This document shows positions 36,748-48,690 of a stretch of 64,000 bases of DNA, piece by piece. Both the position numbers and the translations under genes were made by a program. How positions within the stretch are numbered: the stretch's first letter is position 1; each line of letters opens with the position of its first letter. The stretch comes from Benincasa hispida (lineage: Eukaryota > Streptophyta > Magnoliopsida > Cucurbitales > Cucurbitaceae): positions 83,118,156-83,182,155 of the forward strand of contig NC_052357.1 of NCBI RefSeq assembly GCF_009727055.1, in the 5' to 3' direction. The notes beneath the pieces were generated by a model that had not been told where the DNA came from, did not search any database, and saw only the letters and a list, made by a program, of their open reading frames with translations.

Positions 36748-38661
36748 CTCGTACATTCACTGTTATACAAAAACAATTATGCATTAAATTATAAATTATA
36801 GCATGCTTTGAATTAAATATAAGGGATTAAGAAACAATACCTTTGAAGAACCTTTCTTCAAGTGTATCCCTCAAACAAACTCAAATGAAATGATCAACTC
36901 GAACTCTCTCGAATACCAGCAACGAATATCAACTCGATCCTCGAGCAGATCCGGACACAACCACTAGATTACCTTGATATTCTTAGTGTGAGAATCCAGG
37001 AGTGATGAGCTCTGACTTATTTTGGATTGAGGGAGGGATTGGAGAGGAGGAGGAGAACGATCGAGAAAATGAGGACAGAATCATGTAGAAGATGGAAATC
37101 TATCGTATAGACTTGATACTCGATCATTTAGTAAAGAGTACTATCGTATAGTAAACTCGATCATATCGTGTAGTCACTCGAAAATGAATAATGTCAGTCG
37201 TGTGAGAATTTGAAATCAAATTTCATTTTATCTCAATTTGCTATAAAACTGTATAACCACCTACTAAGGTTGGTTATTGAGAAAAAGAAATTTAATTATC
37301 ATATAATTAATAAATTATAAATAAATACAATAACTAGCTTATCATATTATATTTATAACCTATAGTTTTAACATTGCATCATATACAATACATAAACCAT
37401 AGTTGTTTTTCTCTTTTTATGACATTTAATATAAATCATATTTATATTAGTTTCTCCAATCAAATAATAATGTATCAAATACATCATATCAATTATATCA
37501 TATATAATTCAATTAATTTAATTATATCACATATAACCAAATTTTCTCTTGTTAATTTGAACATTTCAAACTAACCTAAAATCTGTTTCCCAACTTGAAT
37601 CATTGAGCTACTAAGGGGACCTTATGGACCTGTAGCTTGAAGCTCCAACGGTACGCGAATAACTGACTAAACTCTTTAATCATATTATCTACCATCCGTT
37701 AACTGTCGGCGCTCCACTAAAGAACGACAACTACACTCTTCACACTACAGATATATTTCTGTGTCCATTGGATATAACTAATCAACAATACGATGACCCT
37801 TCACAACTCGCTCGTAAGTACAGCTAGGCCAAATTACCGTTTTTCCCCTGTAGTTACATCTAACTCCTTAAGCCACTGATTCCTCCAATGAATAATAGAT
37901 CATAGTCCTACTATGACAAACTTCTCTGGGACAAAGAGAGGGTGTGATGTCACATTATTCAAGCCCCAGAATCCGCTCTTAAGGGAGCAATTTATCTACT
38001 TACCCCTACTTCGTGGAAGGAGTGAATTCAATCTTATGTAGTTGAGTTCCCAACTCCTCAATCAGACGAATCTCCAAAATGGTAGGTTTATTGAGTTGGC
38101 GATCTGGCCAATCTCACCCATGCAAATCAAAGGACCACCCTCATAGGCAAGAGTTCACAACTCACTCAGGATTAAGGTTATGTTACCTATGGTCATCCTA
38201 GTGAAATGAAATTCTCAATTATGAACGATGTTATATAATGAGACTAAACATTTCGTGGTTCGGTCTTATACAAACTCCTTTGTATAGAATATCCCAGCTC
38301 GCATGTCTAATACACGAATGATTAGGATTAAATCATTTGTAGTACTTTACAACATTGTAACAAGCGGGCCATACTCGTAGTGTCACCAGGATAAAGTATC
38401 CCTCCTTATCCATATACTACAAACCATTTAGGTTATCACTTAGAACATGATCCATTTGTATGTCTCCACATACATGTTTAAGTTACAACGATAACCATGG
38501 ATCTTACTTTATTGGTTTGTGGTTAATGTAACTAAAATATCAAATATTTCATAGACTGAAGTGAATAAAATATCATATAATATAAATCACAAAGTGTTTG
38601 TTCATACAAGTGTTTACAAACTATAGAACCCTACGATATTTAGGACATCAACCCCAGCAAA
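36748..38661 (-). repeat. Copia-type LTR Y (minus), part of tail-to-tail pair
   Basis: Read on minus it starts TGCTGGGGTTGATGTCC at 38661. The other end lies near 36761, where plus reads TGTTATACAAAAAC. Related to LTR X in block order but clearly diverged. It carries the CGATCGTTTAG/TATCGTATAG motif cluster at 37085-37185. The next copy of this LTR, in the same arrangement, is 59146-61016. Confidence 0.75.
37085..37185. repeat. TATCGTATAG / CGATCATTTAG motif cluster in LTR Y
   Basis: About five spaced copies of ctatcgtatag, cgatcatttag and tcgtgtag within 100 bases. The equivalent place in three other LTRs (54190-54410, 59450-59560, 62985-63190) has the same motif family. Confidence 0.7.
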
Positions 38662-39580
38662 AACAAATATAAAAACATCTACAATCCAATAAGTAACCCC
38701 TAGCCAAACAATCAAATATCAAAACATATACAGTCGGGCCAAACATATATGAGAAAATGTTCCATCACTTTATATCATTAGTAGACAATGATACACCACT
38801 ATCAATGTCTATCACAGGTTTTTTTTATACCTTCAGTTTTAGTTTTCCTTGTTCTCCCTCTTGAGTTCTTATCTTGTTTTGTTTTTTTTTATGATTCTTC
38901 TTTAACTATCTTCCTCTTGATGTTGCTTACCATATGTACACAAAATTTAGGGTTAATAAATATTACCACTAAATAAGAAAACGGGAATTAGGCTTAATAA
39001 CTATACTCATTCATAAATTGATAAGAAGAAAAGAAAAGAGTTATACTTGTTGAAGTCGAGTAGTTACTAATATAGTGATAGAAGAAAGATATACCAAGAA
39101 GAAGGACTTACTGCGGCAACAGAAGAAGGATTAAGAAGTAGAAGAATAAGACCGAAAAGCAACTGATGAGGATGGAAATGAAGCAACAGACGAAAATAGA
39201 AAAAGAAGATGAAGCAATGTCGATGGAAGAAGAAGAAGAAGAAGACATCGATTTTCGAGAGAATGATGAAATGGAGTGGATTATAGGGACGAAGCGTCGT
39301 TTGTTGCAGGAAAAAATTGCGTAGATTAATCGTGGATAGGTTGGGAGCCGAGTCGGGTCGTCGCTTTTCTCCTAATCGAGTTGTCGATTAATCGTGGAGA
39401 AAATCCCATTTTTATGTTTTGGGCTGGGCTTTTTGGGTATTTTATACCTTTTTTTTTTTTTTTTTTATCTTTGGTTGGGCTACTAACTGTATCTAAGTTT
39501 TTTTTTTTTTAATTGTAAATATTTTGGCCCACATTTCTATATATAAAAACCTCCCTTTTAAATATCTCAAAATAGTGGGA
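38662..39580. other. Right end of MULE
   Basis: Resumes MULE sequence after the LTR pair: a GATAGA-type unit at about 38775-38815, a GAA-rich stretch at 39190-39250 (mirror of the TTC-rich left end), T runs at 39451-39468 and 39499-39510, then the inverted match aattgtaaata at 39511-39521. No intact ORF is seen. Confidence 0.5.
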
Positions 39581-41940
39581 AAACAAATACATCCATAGAA
39601 ATGAGTAATTATTATAAGTTTTTTTTTTAAAAAAAAAAAACTAAGAAGAAACTAAATACAAAGATGATCTTCAGATAAAATAGAGGACATTCTGTTTGGA
39701 AACCAATTCTCCCCAAATTTTTTTAAGAAAAAGCCTAAAAAAAATGTCGCTGTGAAAAAGGATATGGTAATTTCCCTGTAGGTGCTTTAAGCATTCAAAA
39801 TCGAATAAGAAAAAGAAAAAAAAAATGAAAAATGAAAAATGAAAACTCTCTACCTCCATTTTCAATTTCATTAGGTTCAATCACTGATTGACCCAATTAA
39901 AATTTAAATCGAACTATGATATCAACATTATAATATCCCTAATGGAAATCAAATGAAATAACATTGCATGAATTTAAATACATGATCTTTCTACTTCAAT
40001 ATCATATTAAACCATTGATCAACAAAAAAAAATTAAGATTAATATTATATCAATATTTTTAATCTTTAATTAATAATTGAATACATTTAAATGGAACTCA
40101 TGTGACCTCGGTTAACAATCCAATGAAAAAAAAATTTCCATTATTGTTACTGCAATTTTTTCATATATAAAACGTCTTAAAGTTTTTCTAAAAATATTAG
40201 TGCTCGTATTTTTTAAACTAGTTATAGAATCATCATTTCAATAAACAATATACCATTATGTGCATTAAGTTATATTTGTGGAAATATAATAAAAGTACAA
40301 ATACATTTTCTGAGAATAAATAATTATTTTATATTGTAGAAGACCTTTTATCAATTTTCAACGATGATCTTTCGCTATCATCCTCCTTTGATCATTCTAC
40401 GATAATATATAAAACTATGATTTAATATTACGAAATAATTAGAGAGAATTAGCAAATAATAATATAAAAAAGACACCTTGTTTGGCATAAAATATAATTA
40501 TAAAAGATAACATTGAATTTTGGAACCAGTACTTCAACCTTATCAAACTCATAGCCCGTAAACTTAAAGTACACCTCAAATTTAATTTATTAATTTATTA
40601 ATTTTATTTCCCTTTTTTTGAGATGCTGTACAACTCAACCCTAATGACTTTAAAGATAATCGTTCCTAATTACTATGACCTAACTACTCTTAAAAGTCGG
40701 CAACCTTTTATTCCATCCAATTTTTATTTTTCAACCATAAATTCGAATATAATAATATTCCTTATTTGAAGCACGACTTTTTGGTGGTTTAAAGTTGAAC
40801 ACGTGTCGTGGACCCAAACCTAACCTCCGACAAAGAACACAATTTTTATTATCTTTATATGTATAATTCCAGATTTTTACCTTCATCTAAGAATTCAAAG
40901 GAAAATAGCAATATAGTAATTATTTAACACGTGGCGATTATAGTGTTTTATAAAGTCATTGGGGGAGGACCTAAATGTAATTTTATTCGTTAAATAATGT
41001 AACGTTGGATGTAATTTTCTTCGTTAAATAATGTAATGTTGGTCTTTATCATTTTTTTTTTTTATACTTTTGTCACTAATATTTTAATAGGTCCAATCAT
41101 GCTTTTTATGCATTCTATTCATATACGATTGTTACATGTCGACATAATGAACCAAATGAAATTTTATTTTATGCCAAAATGAAGATATATTATATTTTTA
41201 GTAGCCAATATATTTGTGGTTTGAATCGTATTGTATTATAAAAATATGTTTATTTTATGAAGTTAATAAACTTAATTTTGGACCAAATTGAACATATAAT
41301 AATTCAATAATAATTGGTCACCTTTTTAATGAGGAATTTTCAAGGTAATGTCTCTTTTATTAGATAAATATGAAGTTCTATCTGAAAACTAATTGGTAAC
41401 GAGAAAAATGGTTCATATGCTTTTTAAAGATTACAAAGTTTCTCAATATTTTCAATGTAGAATCATATAGTGCCTCATTAAGATTCACAATTCTTATATT
41501 GGATATTGACTTTGATACCATACTAGAGATTCCATTTCGAAACTAGATAACTAAAAGAGTAATTCATGTATCTTATACAAATTGTGAAATATTTTCATTT
41601 TTCTTTGATGTGACCTCAATTAACACATCACATACTTTTAAAAAGTGTGTGTATATATATGGACAAAAATCTATGTATATTTATTAACCATATATTCATA
41701 AGAGTAATGATTAGGTGCAACCTCTAATCTCTCGAACTCTTTCTCTTTATATATAAAGAAAATTTTTAAAAGATTATTTTTTTAAAAAAATAAAAATAAA
41801 AATGTCATGTGATACGTTTTGTTGGGTGCTAATCAAGTTTTCCTTATTTAGCAATATTATTACTATTTTAGCCTATGTATTATTGCGCTAATTATGTTGC
41901 TCTACGATTCTTAACTTATTTTCCTTTTTATTATATTCAC
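39581..41940. other. Gene-poor unique DNA
   Basis: AT-rich sequence with no supported gene. It contains a 34-bp direct duplication at 40975-41042 and short cacgtg-type strings near 40800 and 40930 that could be chance G-boxes. It flanks the young copia insertion and probably continues at 47149. Confidence 0.5.
40975..41042. repeat. 34-bp tandem duplication
   Basis: Two head-to-tail units, 40975-41008 and 41009-41042, both starting atgtaatttt.ttcgttaaa and differing at about two positions. No function is apparent. Confidence 0.85.
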
Positions 41941-42302
41941 AGTCAGAAAGCTTGAAAAGGAGGAGTAAGGGAGAGACAGAGAGACTGATATGGCCAAGAA
42001 GGTACTGTATTCTTCTTCTCTTTTCAATATATCTGTATATTTCTTCTTCTTCTTCTTCTTCTTCTTCTATATCTTTACAGAAAGAATGAATGGTAAATTT
42101 ATACACCAAATGAATATATAAAACGACAAAGAAGGAAAAGGAATCTATTGAAAACTAATTCTATCCTTTTGGTATGTAGGTGAAGGAGCATCAGTTGGTT
42201 GCACCAGAATTTGTTGAGGAGAGAGAGAGTCCACGATGGCTGCTGTGTCAGCTCCATGTTGGCATTCTTTATTTTTCATTGGAGCTTATGTGTTATCCTT
42301 GT
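41941..42302 (-). repeat. 3' LTR of young copia element
   Basis: Matches 46796-47148 along its whole length. A longer TTC run (about 42035-42069) than in the other LTR shows slippage after insertion. On minus it begins near ACAAGGATAACAC (possibly TGACAAGG) and ends CTTTCTGACT, so canonical TG...CA ends are not obvious. Confidence 0.88.
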
Positions 42303-42303
42303 C

Positions 42304-42316
42304 ATCCCCCCTCAAG
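42304..42316 (-). other. Polypurine tract of young copia element
   Basis: Minus strand reads CTTGAGGGGGGAT directly before the 3' LTR start, the expected plus-strand primer. Confidence 0.7.
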
Positions 42317-43021
42317 CGAGAGTGTAACTGAGTTAGGCCGAGCTTGCTTCGCAAATAAGAAAAAGTTTGACTTGGGAGTGCTTTAATTAGATAGTCAGCA
42401 AGCTGTTCTGTGGAGGGAACATACTGCACATGGAGTTGGTCAATGAGGACAAGATATCGAATGAAATGTACGTCTATTTCGATGTGTTTAGTTCGAGCAT
42501 GGAAAACAGGATTGACGACCAATGCACCTGCTCCCATGTTATCACACTAGAGGACTGAAATTCCTGTTGGGGAGAAGCCAATTTCAATTAGAAGGTTGCA
42601 CACCCATATGACTTCAGTAGCAACATGAGCAAGGGCTCCGTACTCAGACTCTATGCTGGATCGTGCCACAATTGCTTATTTCTTAGAGGACCAAGAAATG
42701 AGGGTGGAGCCGAGGTAAATACAGTAGGCTGCAGTGGACTTTCTATCATCAAGGCTTGAAGCCCAATCAACATCAGAATAGACTGATATGGTAAGATGTA
42801 GATCAGAATTGATGGTAAGTCCAAGCTGAGTTGTTCCAGCTAGGTAGCGAAGCACTCTTTTAACAGCTGACCAATGCACATCAGTGGGGGCTTGGAGAAA
42901 TTGGCTTAACTTGTTGACAATGAATGTTATATCTGGCCGGGTATTAGTTAGGTACTGAAGGGCACCAACTGTGTTGCGGTAGAGAAAAGGATCAGAGAGG
43001 GGTTTGCCCATATTGATTGAT

Positions 43022-43055
43022 AGCAGAGTGCCAGGGGCAGCAGAGTGCCAGGGGC
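43022..43055. repeat. 17-bp tandem duplication that shifts the RT frame
   Basis: Two identical head-to-tail units AGCAGAGTGCCAGGGGC (43022-43038 and 43039-43055). Because 17 is not a multiple of three, it shifts the reading frame between RT and RNase H. This explains by itself why the polyprotein is split there. Confidence 0.9.
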
Positions 43056-46000
43056 AGCAGAAGTTGGACAAGGCTTGACATGCTGGAGGTTTAGCTTGGC
43101 TAACAGATCAGTGATGTACTGAGCTTGATGGAGGTGAAGGCCAGATGGTGTATAGTAGATTTGAATACCAAGGAATTTACTGAGTGTGCCTAGGTCTTTA
43201 AGGGAGAATTGTTTATGGAAGGTGGAAACAAGCTGATCAATATGAGTTGGATCACTGCCTGTAAGGATAAGATCATCCACATATACAAGAAGCATTGTAA
43301 TGGAGAATGTAGTGCGCATGTAGTATAAAGAGGTGTCAAGTGAACTTACTTTAAAGCCGGTTCGACAGAGGAAGCCTTTGAGTTCATCATTCCAAGCTCG
43401 AGGGGCTTGCTTAAGGCCATAGATAGCTCGATTGAGCTTGCAGACATGGTGGGGGTGGGTTGTACTTTCAAAACCAGGGGGTTGAGACATGTAGACAGTC
43501 TCTTTACGTGTGCCATTAAGGAAGGCATTATTCAAGTCTATTTGACGAAGTGGCTAGCCATTTGATATTGCCAATGTAAGGATATTCTGATGGTAGGGGG
43601 CTTGACAACAAGGCTGAAGGTGTCGAAGTAGTCAAAACCAGGGTGTTGGTGAAAGCCTTTGGCAACAAGGTGTGATTTATACCGCTGAATAGATCCTTTA
43701 GCATCACATTTTAAACAGTAAACACATTTACAGCCAACAACAGTGGTGTCAGGGGTAGGAGGGACCAAAGTCTAAGTGTTTGTGCACTGCAGGGCTGTAA
43801 GTTCTTCATGGCCTCTGTCCATTGTGGAACTAACAGGGCTTGAGAGATAGTGTGTGGTTCAACTTGAGTAAGATCAGTGACAAACTCAGCAGACCAAACT
43901 TTAGGCTTGAAAACATCAGCCTTGCCCCTAGTGATCATATGATGAGTGCCTATCAGTGGCTGAGCAAGGGGTGGTTGATGTTGTAAGGAGAAATGTGAAG
44001 AAGAATGTGTTGGAGGTGATGCTATAGGGGGACTAGGTGAATAGGGTGAGATCTGATGTGGTGATACTTGAGGAGAGCCTGCAGAGGGCAAGGATGGACT
44101 GGAATGAGGGGTAGTAGAAGTTAAGGAGAGATCAGGGCAGTGACTTAGGACTTGGGGTGTATGAAGAGAGTTGGCTACAAGTGAGTGACAAGGTGGGGGC
44201 AAATTTATGGATGGTAGGGGGAACCAGGTAGTGATTGGAGGAGCTGAGCTGAAAGTTCTTGAGGATTGATCACTTCCAAAGCCAGTTTGTAAAGGAAAAT
44301 CTTCTTCATTAAATATGATATGGCATGAGATAATAAGCTTTCCATCATTAGTGAGACAGCAGTAGCCCTTGTGCATGGGTGAGAAACCAAGGTACACACA
44401 CCGTTTACTATGAAAGTCAAACTTGTGAGCCTAATAGGGTCGGAGATTTGGATAGTAGGCACAACCAAACACCTTGACAGAAGATAGGTCCAACTTGCTG
44501 CCAAGTAAAGCCTCCATTGGACTGATATCCTGAAACAAAAGAAGGAAAAGTATTAATAAGGAGGACAACACTTTGAAAAGCATACCACCACAGATGCAGA
44601 GGCATCTTAGCTTGAGCAAGAAGAGTTAAGCTTGTCTCAACAATGTGCCTATGTTTACGCTCAACACGACAATTTTGAGCTGATGTGTAGGGGCAAGACA
44701 TGTGTATGTGGATTCTTAGCTGAGTACACATACGAGCAATAGGTTAACACTCTCTTCCTCCATCCATTTGTAAGGTACCAAGGGTTTTATTGAACTGTGT
44801 GCGAACAAGGGCTTGGAAACATTGGAAAGTAGCTGTAGTATCACTCTTTTGTTTAAGAGGGTAGAGCCAAGTGTATCTACTGAAGTCATCCACAAATATG
44901 ATATAATATCTATATCCATCTGCTGATAGTATTGGGGCTGGTCCCCAGAGATCAATATGAACCAATTCAAATGGTTGTTTAGCACAAGAAATAGAATAAG
45001 AAAAAGGTAGGTTATGTGACTTCCCAAATTGACAGACTTCACAAAAAAACTTTTCATTAACAACTGTTTTTAGATTACATGCACTAATCAGTTTAGACAA
45101 AATTTTAGGGGATGGATGGCCTAAACGCCTATGGAGAAGTAACTTGGAGACAGTAGTGCTGGTTATAAGGGCAGAATGTGAAGAAGACTGATTGGACCAA
45201 GTTGTCAAGCTAGCACTTGAGGTTTCTGATGTAGGAGGTGCATTATTTATTAGCTGGTTGACGCTGTTCAACATGTAGAGTCCATCTTTAAGCCGTCCGG
45301 TCAGAAGTGCCACCCTCGAGTCCTTGTCCTTAACCACACAGAAATTAGCATGAAATTCAACCACAATATTATTATCATTGGCTAATTTGGATACATTGAC
45401 TAGATTTTTGGTAATTACAGGCACATATAATATGTTTAGTAGAGACAGAACACCATTCTTAGTATGCAGATTGGAGTGTCCAGACCGAGATATAGTAAGG
45501 GGAGAGCCATTACCAACAACAACTTTATCAGTAACTGTGTAGCTTGAGAAGGATTGGAGGAAGGTGGGGCTGCTAGTGACATGAGTTGAAGCTCCACTAT
45601 CAATATACCAATTGGGGTCAGCGACTGTCTCAGGGGAGGCAGCTGTCGAGTGAGCAAGTAAGGCCGAGGTTTGCTGTTCTTAATGTCTGTTGGATGGGAG
45701 CTGAGTGGATTCAACTCGAGTGTGTGTCTGTCGAGGATTGTTGAATTCCTTATTGTATCTGAAGTAGCAAATATCAGCAGTATGGCCTATTTTTCCAGAG
45801 GTTTGGCAGGTAGGCCTGGTTGTAGAAGCATTGTTCCATCGGCCATGCCCTCTGTTTCTTCCCCCTCCACCTCTGTAGTCTGAGGATTGGTTGTTCCCAT
45901 AGGAGTTTTGATAGGGATTTGGTGGAGTGTTGGGACTGTTTTGCACTACATTAACTGAGGGTGAAATTTGAGGAGATGGACACATTTGTCATACCGGTGA

Positions 46001-46782
46001 TACCAGTTTTGATGGCCAGCTGATATTCAAGTCTCTTCTCATAAGATAGCAAGTCAGATTGAAGATCAGACCACCTGGTTGTGTCTTTACTTTGCACTGT
46101 TACAACAACCGGATTGTATTCTTCATCAAGGCCAGCCAACACTTGGGATATGAGGTCAGGAGGAGACACTGGTGAACCTGCAAGAGCAAGATTGTTAGCA
46201 TACTTCTTCATCAAGGTTAGATACTCACTCATCTTCAGGGCTGCCTTGCGAGTTTGTTGGAACATCCTCTTGAAGTAGTTAGTTTCAGCCCTCGACTGAA
46301 CTCCAACAAGTTCTTTGACTCTTCCCACAGCTCCTTTGACGTTTGATGCCCCATGACTTGTGTGCAATGTCTTGGTTCATAGAATTGTAGAGCCAACCTA
46401 AGAGCAGTTGGTCAACAGCTATCCAAGCTTCATAGGCTGGATTAGGTTACAAGTTAGTCCCTGCTGAAGTTATAGGGCTTGGATCAGCACTTGAGCTTTC
46501 ACCTGAATGCTCATCTGTTTGTCTGACTATGAAATGTCTGGGGCAGGGGTTTTCTCCGGTTAAGAAGCCTTCCAATCAGTAGCTTCTGAGTATTGGCCAA
46601 GCTAAGTTTTGCCAAAGGAGAAAATTAGACCTATCTATCTTTATGGACGTCACCTGATTTAGTAGCTGATTGAGAGGTGGACTTGTGATGTTTCCATTGT
46701 TGATGATTCCAGGAATGGTAGGCAGAGAGGTAGTAGGTGGATTTACCATTTTTGGATCGTTTGTTGCTTATCAAAAGCTGAA

Positions 46783-46796
46783 GGCTCTGATACCAA
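46783..46796 (-). other. Primer binding site, initiator tRNA-Met
   Basis: Minus strand reads TTGGTATCAGAGCC, an exact match to the common plant copia primer site, directly inside the 5' LTR. Confidence 0.9.
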
Positions 46797-47148
46797 GTCA
46801 GAAAGCTTGAAAATGAGGAGTAAGGGAGAGACAAAGAGACTGATATGGCCGAGAAGGTACTGTATTCTTCTTCTCTTTTCAATATATCTGTATATTTTTT
46901 CTTCTTCTTCTTCTATATCCTTACAGAAAGAATGAATGGTAAATTTATACACCAAATGAATATATAAAACGACAAAGAAGGAAAAGGAATCTATTGAAAA
47001 CTAATTTTGTCCTTTTGGTATGTAGGTGAAGGAGCATCAGTTGGTTGCACCAGAATTTGTTGAGGGGAGAGAGAGTCCACGATGGCTGCTGTGTCAGCTC
47101 CATGTTGGCCTTCTTTATTTTCCATTGGAGCTGATGTGTTATCCTTGT
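46796..47148 (-). repeat. 5' LTR of young copia element
   Basis: Pairs with 41941-42302 at about 97% identity. It contains a shorter TTC run at about 46900-46914. The outer two bases differ from the 3' LTR copy (AA instead of TG on minus). Confidence 0.88.
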
Positions 47149-48690
47149 TTGTAATCTCTAAACTAAATAGAATGAAATATTCCTTTTTAAATGACTATTG
47201 TTAACCATGCATTATTCTCGAAACCAAATTTATTTCACTAATAAATTCAAATATTTTGTCATAATTAAAAAAAAATTGATTAACAATAATATTTCTTTTT
47301 TAAACGGGAGTAGTACTGCACCGCTCAACAAATTGGACAGCCCAAAAATTGTCAACTACCCATCAAGTTTTTTTTTACACTGTTTACTTTACAGAAAAGA
47401 AAAGAAAAAAAAAATCGTCTAAAATTTAATTATACAAATAAATATAGAATATCTTTTAACTGTTCATAGAGTGTATGAGTATCGTTCTCTTTCGAATAAA
47501 AAAAAGTGTTATTATTAGCTTTCTGAGAGTAAAAATGAATGAGAAAATGGTAAAGAAGATTTGAGAGAAAATTATGTATTTAGACTCTTTATTTATTTAA
47601 TAGAAAGGGAAAATAGAGAGAATGTCAAAGAGAGAGCAAGAATCCAGCTGTAAAGTTTGGAAGATTTATTACAGAACATGAGATTACCTGAACAAAGCCA
47701 TAAACTGAAATCGGTATGCTAAGATTCCGGCGGTTAAATCTCACGCGTTGGACAGAGACAATTTCCCCCCATTATTTTATTTAATTAATCAAACACCAAC
47801 AAGAACAAAACAACTTAGTCAAGAATTTAATTTGTCGCATATTAATCACAACATTAATAAAGTTTTGTTCGCCTGAAAATTGCACCGCCCATAGCACAAC
47901 CTCATCCGCCATTGTGTCAACACACATAACCACAGAATAAAATCTCCAAAAATATAAAGATCGCCAATATCGGAATAATAATGCCAGAACGGAGACTGGG
48001 ATTTTATTCCGGCAAACGTGTGAACCCTCATGTCGTCTTGTAATTAAAACTCGTACGTGCGATTGGCGTGTCTGTCTGTGTGTGGGAGTAGAGCAAGTTT
48101 CTTTTTTCTTTTGTTAAGGTTGTGCTGGGGGCACGTGTCGGGTTTAGGGAGGGTGTCCAATTATGTGGAGCCATTATAATGTTGGAAATTATGATAGATT
48201 AATAAGGATTGGGTTGCCTTTTGCCGTGTTTCAAAAGCTGTAAGAATTACGTTTGAATTGAAACACGCAGCTGCCTGCTTGCCTGCAGTGTGTGTTAAAA
48301 TTATTGGCAGTGTTTATGACCCACTTTGCCCTTTGTTACGCTAATTGAATTCTTCGGATTATTAATTCATAACTCTTGCGATCTGTATGCTTTCGCTTTC
48401 ACAAACACTTCATTTCCAACTTTATTATTGATTTGTTTTTTTTTTTTTTTTTTTTTTTAAACTTATAATATGTAATAAAGAGGTTGTGCAACAACAACTT
48501 TCACAGATTGGTTGTATCTTTTTCGATAATCATCACTATAATATGATTGAGCTGTATTTGTCTCCTTTTTATGTTGTCCTCTTCATTTTTTTTTAAATTA
48601 TCAGTCCACTACACACCAATCAGTAGTCCTATTGAGTTACATGTTAACTTGGTTTATTTCTTTTTATTTGTATGTTTCTATTGCATTTAC
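47149..48690. other. Unique DNA, no supported gene
   Basis: This may be host sequence next to a gene. 47640-48070 is less AT-rich than its surroundings, and the minus strand there holds short open frames (61 codons at 48031-47846; about 43 codons from an ATG near 47913), but nothing recognisable. A gcacgtgtcgg string at about 48131 is a possible G-box. A T run lies at 48430-48458. A non-coding exon or promoter is possible but unproven. Confidence 0.4.

Larger units (their letters stand above)
25100..39580. mobile_element. Mutator-like element (MULE) with nested insertions
   Basis: A DNA transposon of about 14.5 kb. Without the solo LTR at 30167-32770 and the LTR pair at 34839-38661 it would be about 8 kb. 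Ends are approximate. An 11-base inverted match (tatttacaatt at 25132-25142 and aattgtaaata at 39511-39521) is followed inward by long A or T runs on both sides, as expected for terminal inverted repeats. It carries a transposase pseudogene on plus (26895-29287) and a DUF1985-type gene on minus (30019-34300). A GATAGA/TCTATC repeat occurs throughout the non-coding parts. This pairing resembles KAONASHI-type MULEs with Ulp1-like genes. The 9-bp target duplication was not found. Confidence 0.7.
42304..46749 (-). pseudogene. Copia gag-pol polyprotein with few lesions
   Basis: Starts at the Met codon 46749-46747 (MVNPPTTSLP, then IKIDRSNFLLWQ). Gag zinc knuckle CQTSGKIGHTADIC (about 45800) has Ser for the second Cys. 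Protease WYIDSGASTHV (about 45610) looks intact. Integrase has HRRLGHPS and CEVCQFGKS (zinc finger, about 45130-45020), HIDLWGPAP (about 44955) and VERKHRHIVETS (about 44655). A Pro/Ser-rich linker follows, 44250-43950. RT shows DLNNAFLNGT (about 43540), IYGLKQAPRAW and intact YVDDLILTGSD (about 43275). RNase H shows SVYSDVDWASSLDDRKST (about 42780) and SSIESEYGALAHV (about 42655), ending at KLGLTQLHSRLRG. Lesions include single stops and frameshifts near 44745, 44430, 43770 and 43540, a stop near 42675, and a 17-bp duplication at 43022-43055. Confidence 0.88.
41941..47148 (-). mobile_element. Near-complete Ty1/copia retrotransposon
   Basis: About 5.2 kb on minus, with two LTRs (5' at 46796-47148, 3' at 41941-42302), a primer site next to the 5' LTR, a full set of gag, protease, integrase, RT and RNase H blocks in copia order, and a polypurine tract before the 3' LTR. 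The LTRs differ by about ten substitutions over some 345 aligned bases plus a TTC-run length change, so this is the youngest full element here. The protein style (LDRSN-like gag start, DSGASTH protease, YVDDLILTGSD) suggests an Ale/Retrofit-type lineage. No convincing target duplication was read. Confidence 0.88.

Noticed and set aside
42180..42386. 68-codon plus-strand open frame
   Set aside because: It runs across the LTR and into the antisense of RNase H; no similarity expected or seen.
46081..46278. 65-codon plus-strand open frame
   Set aside because: Shadow of the minus-strand gag.
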